Source of the DNA: Chamaea fasciata
Taxonomy: Eukaryota > Chordata > Aves > Passeriformes > Sylviidae
Direction: 5' to 3'
DNA length: 64,000 bases
NCBI GenBank assembly: GCA_029207755.1
Contig: JARCOQ010000002.1
Coordinates: 114,090,375 to 114,154,374, forward strand
The position numbers and the translations under genes were made by a program. Each line of letters opens with the position of its first letter. Position 1 is the first letter of the stretch. Of the stretch, positions 61,065 through 64,000 are shown in pieces. Under the pieces are notes generated by a model. It worked only from the letters and a program-made list of their open reading frames with translations, had not been told where the DNA came from and searched no databases.

Positions 61065-61437
61065 CCCTTTCCAGGAAGGAATTTTCCCTGATATCCAAGC
61101 TGAGCCTCCCCTGGGCCAGCCTGAGGCCGTTCCCTCTCCTCCTGTCCCTGTTCCCTGGGAGCAGAGCCCGACCCCCCCGGCTGTCCCCTCCTGGCAGGGA
61201 CTTGTGCAGAGCCACCAGGTCCCCCCTGAGCCTCCTTTTCTCCAGGCTCAGCCCCTTGCCCAGCTCCCTCAGCCCCTCCTGGGGCTCCAGCCCCTTCCCC
61301 AGCTCCCTGCCCTGCCCTGGACACGCTCCAGCCCCTCCAGGGCTCTCCTGCGGGAGCCACAACTGGACACAGCCCTGGAGCACAGAGGGACAATCCCTGC
61401 CCCGCTCCTGCTAGACACACAATTCCTCATCCAGCCC
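61065..61437 (-). mobile_element. CR1 LINE fragment, copy 3 of a near-identical trio
   Basis: Lacks the 3' tail portion present in the copies at 28.9 and 48.0 kb; it starts with AACCCTTTCCAGGAAGGAAT and contains the shared identical block at 61202-61341. Frames of 70-120 codons here belong to the repeat. Confidence 0.93.
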
Positions 61438-64000
61438 AGATCAAAAGAGATGGGAGAATGAAGATGAAAGTTCCTGGCTGTAGCAGATGCCTTCAGGATT
61501 TCAAACTCCCTGAAAAACACCAATTTAACTGTCAGAAAGCTGTAGATGGAAAGAACAGGCTGAGGTTAAGGCCAACATTTCTGAACCGTCTCCTTTTTTC
61601 GTTCTCATTATTCTTAGGGCTCGGATTCAGGGTCACACACAAGGGATGTAGAAAGAAAAGCAGAATTCAGTCATTTTTGAAAGGGCTGAACCTCCAGCCT
61701 TCATTTACAGATCCCTGTATCTGTCTCTGGAGATCAGACAGCTCCATGGATATTTTGGAAAGGTGGAGCCTGAGCCATCCTAGCAAAGTGCAAGGAAGGT
61801 GAGCTGGCAATTTCCCCTCACAGGTCAAACCTGGGTGGGATTTATCTTACCTAAAATATCCAATTAACTGCATAAATGAGTGATCTTTGCTTTCTGCAGA
61901 GGAAACGTGGACAGGGAACTCCCAAAGGGCAATTAACTCCACCTAATTAGGACGTGTACTCCAGTGGGAGTTCGACCAGCCTGGTCTACAAACTTATTTG
62001 GTGTTTGGCATAAAATTGGGTGGACTGGGGCAAATTTCACTAGAGATTTTAATGGTTTTCAAATATTAAACTGAGAAAAGAAAAAGATAAAAGTCAGTGC
62101 AGAGCAGGAAATTTGTTGCACGTACAGGGGAGCCTGGAGATCTCAAAGAGAGTGAACTCCCACCTTCTTCCCTGTGACAGAAATGGGAAAGGGGGCAGAA
62201 GATTTATAAAAACAAGCTTAGTGTAACTCTAAAAAAATGCTAACCCCTCTGCTTTTATAAACATAACTGTATATTATCTTTACCTGAAGTGAAACAGTCC
62301 TAATTAGCAATCCACTGTTAAGATTTGTGTTGCTCTAGATCCACCTCACTCAAAAATGAGTCACAAACTTCCATAAACTTCCCCTTCAATATCCACCCCT
62401 CTGCACTGCTCTGTAAAGAAAAATCTCTAATCTAATGATCAGGACCAGACACTTACGGTGCTGCTCCCAAATCCACTTTGTGCTGCTAACAGATTATTTC
62501 TGTCTTAAGTAATGGGGTTGGCCTTTGTTTGCTGCTCACTCATTATTCTTCAGTAATTAACGTTAAACCCACAGGCTTCTGAGTGATAGATTTGCTCCGG
62601 GTTTGCAGACAAGTGTTACAATCCCCTGAATGCCCCATTATTTTCAGTCTCCATTAAAAAGCTGTGCAAGTATCTCGAGCACGATCCATGTTTTTTGAGA
62701 ACCATGCAGTGGGAATCAGTTTGATGACAGCTGACTGAACACAGAAATTCGGGTGTCTTGTCCAGGTTCCCACAAGAAGGGCTGGATCCTGTGAGGATTT
62801 AAACATGTCCTCACAGGCAGTGCAGTCATATAAAGCAGAGCTATGGTGAGGTAAAGGCTCAACGCAATTTAATCTCTCTCTTAGCCTAAAATGCCCAGAG
62901 CACTGGCAGAGAGGAGAAGTGAAATCTGTGTGAGTAAGGAGCAAAGATTCCCCTCATAGGTCTGGATTTGTTTCTGGTCAACCAAAGGGATCAAAATTAA
63001 GCAGCAGCTGTTCTGTAAAAAACAAAAATGCACAAAGAGGTTCCTTAAATCAGTGGCAAGGGGAGGTTTGGGCATTGTGCAGGAAGACAGCTCCTGACTC
63101 GGGTTCCTCACTGCTCTGCTCCTCAGAAAACCATTTCTATCAAAGCATTCACTTTGTTTTATATCAAAATGGACTGGATTACACAAATTCCCAAGCCAGA
63201 GAAGCTGGCACGATGTTAAATTCAAACCACTTTGATTAACAAACCAATTCTCATCTTCACGTATGGATCCAAATGGCAAGAGCAGCTCTACACAGAGCAA
63301 GTTTGGTCAAGAATTGCTGATTTCTGGGAGCAAAGATGGGATTTAAAGTTAGCTTTCATTCTGCCCTTTTCCCAGAAGGTGAACATATGTGCGTGTAAAA
63401 CACTTGGTACATCTGTGATGATAAATTTCAAATCCCCAGGACTACTTTTTGTCATCAGGGCCCAAAGGCAGGGACCAGTCATATTCATCCTGAAGAACCC
63501 CCAGGCTCTCAATAAATATATTATTTATCAGGAACTAAGAGATTTTGGAGAGTCCTATCTGTCTGAGACTGAAACCATATTATGGATTGCTCTCAAAGTT
63601 GTACTGAACAGGAAACAAATTTATGGCAGCTGAGAATGTTCCCTGACACCCTTTACTTTACTCTTAGAGACGTGGCCTCTAGAGAGAGACATGGACAGTA
63701 ATCTAAATAAAATACACCCCATCAATTTAATGTCACAGAAGGGTTTGCAAGAAGAGATATATAGAAGGAGTAACAAACTGTGTTCAAAGGGATTGTTTCC
63801 TGCCTCTTTTTTAGGGTGTAATTTCCTTCCAGGGGTGCTTCCCTCCCATGGAAGATGGGATTCTGGCTGGACTTTACATGCTGCAGCACACTGACACCCC
63901 TTGACTCTTCAGCACTGACAAAAAAAAGAGAAACTCACCTCATCTTAGCCTTTTCCAGTGTTTTTTCTGCCAAGATTTGCAAACCTGGCCAGACATTATG
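61438..64000. other. Noncoding, no gene recognised
   Basis: Unique sequence to the window edge. A consensus-like minus-strand splice donor, GAG|GTGAGT, occurs near 63939, but no exon can be defined around it. Confidence 0.45.

Noticed and set aside
63925..64000. Upstream KCNJ15 noncoding exon at the window edge (GAG|GTGAGT donor on the minus strand)
   Set aside because: One donor-like motif alone is not enough; similar motifs occur by chance elsewhere in the window and no acceptor or promoter context is visible.

Overview
This window looks like vertebrate nuclear DNA from a bird, most likely an oscine passerine. It has one intact protein-coding exon, long noncoding stretches, many truncated CR1 LINE copies, a tRNA-Ile-headed SINE with a CR1-like tail (the TguSINE1 design known from zebra finch), two solo retroviral LTRs, and abundant microsatellites. 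There is nothing prokaryotic: no operons, CRISPR arrays, phage or insertion sequences. The passerine placement is inferred from recalled repeat families and was not confirmed by a search.

The only gene I can defend is KCNJ15 (Kir4.2, an inwardly rectifying potassium channel). Its whole 367-codon reading frame sits in a single exon on the minus strand at 12386-13489, just inside a strong splice acceptor. Its 3' untranslated region should run to lower coordinates; a possible poly(A) signal lies at 11384-11389. Its 5' noncoding exons and promoters should lie at higher coordinates, so much of 13.5-64 kb is probably 5' intron or upstream flank. One weak candidate first exon is near 35.0-35.4 kb. 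In other vertebrates KCNJ15 lies between ERG and KCNJ6; neither is visible here.

Layout: 0-11 kb is 3' flank with CR1 pieces, an old MITE-like hairpin at 3.1 kb and a 446-nt homopyrimidine tract at 9.4-9.8 kb. 11-13.5 kb is KCNJ15. 13.5-32 kb has scattered CR1, a second CTCTC array at 19.9 kb, simple repeats and the SINE at 24.2 kb. 32.2-33.1 kb is a 23-bp minisatellite with traces of higher-order structure. 33-51 kb is unique sequence with CR1 pieces. At 51.1 kb there is a solo LTR, and at 57.05 kb another solo LTR inserted in a CR1 with a clean 6-bp target duplication. 58-64 kb is AT-rich unique sequence plus one CR1.

I found no convincing new biological system. The most notable signals are structural DNA (polypyrimidine tract, minisatellite), the nested LTR, and three CR1 copies sharing an identical 140-bp block.
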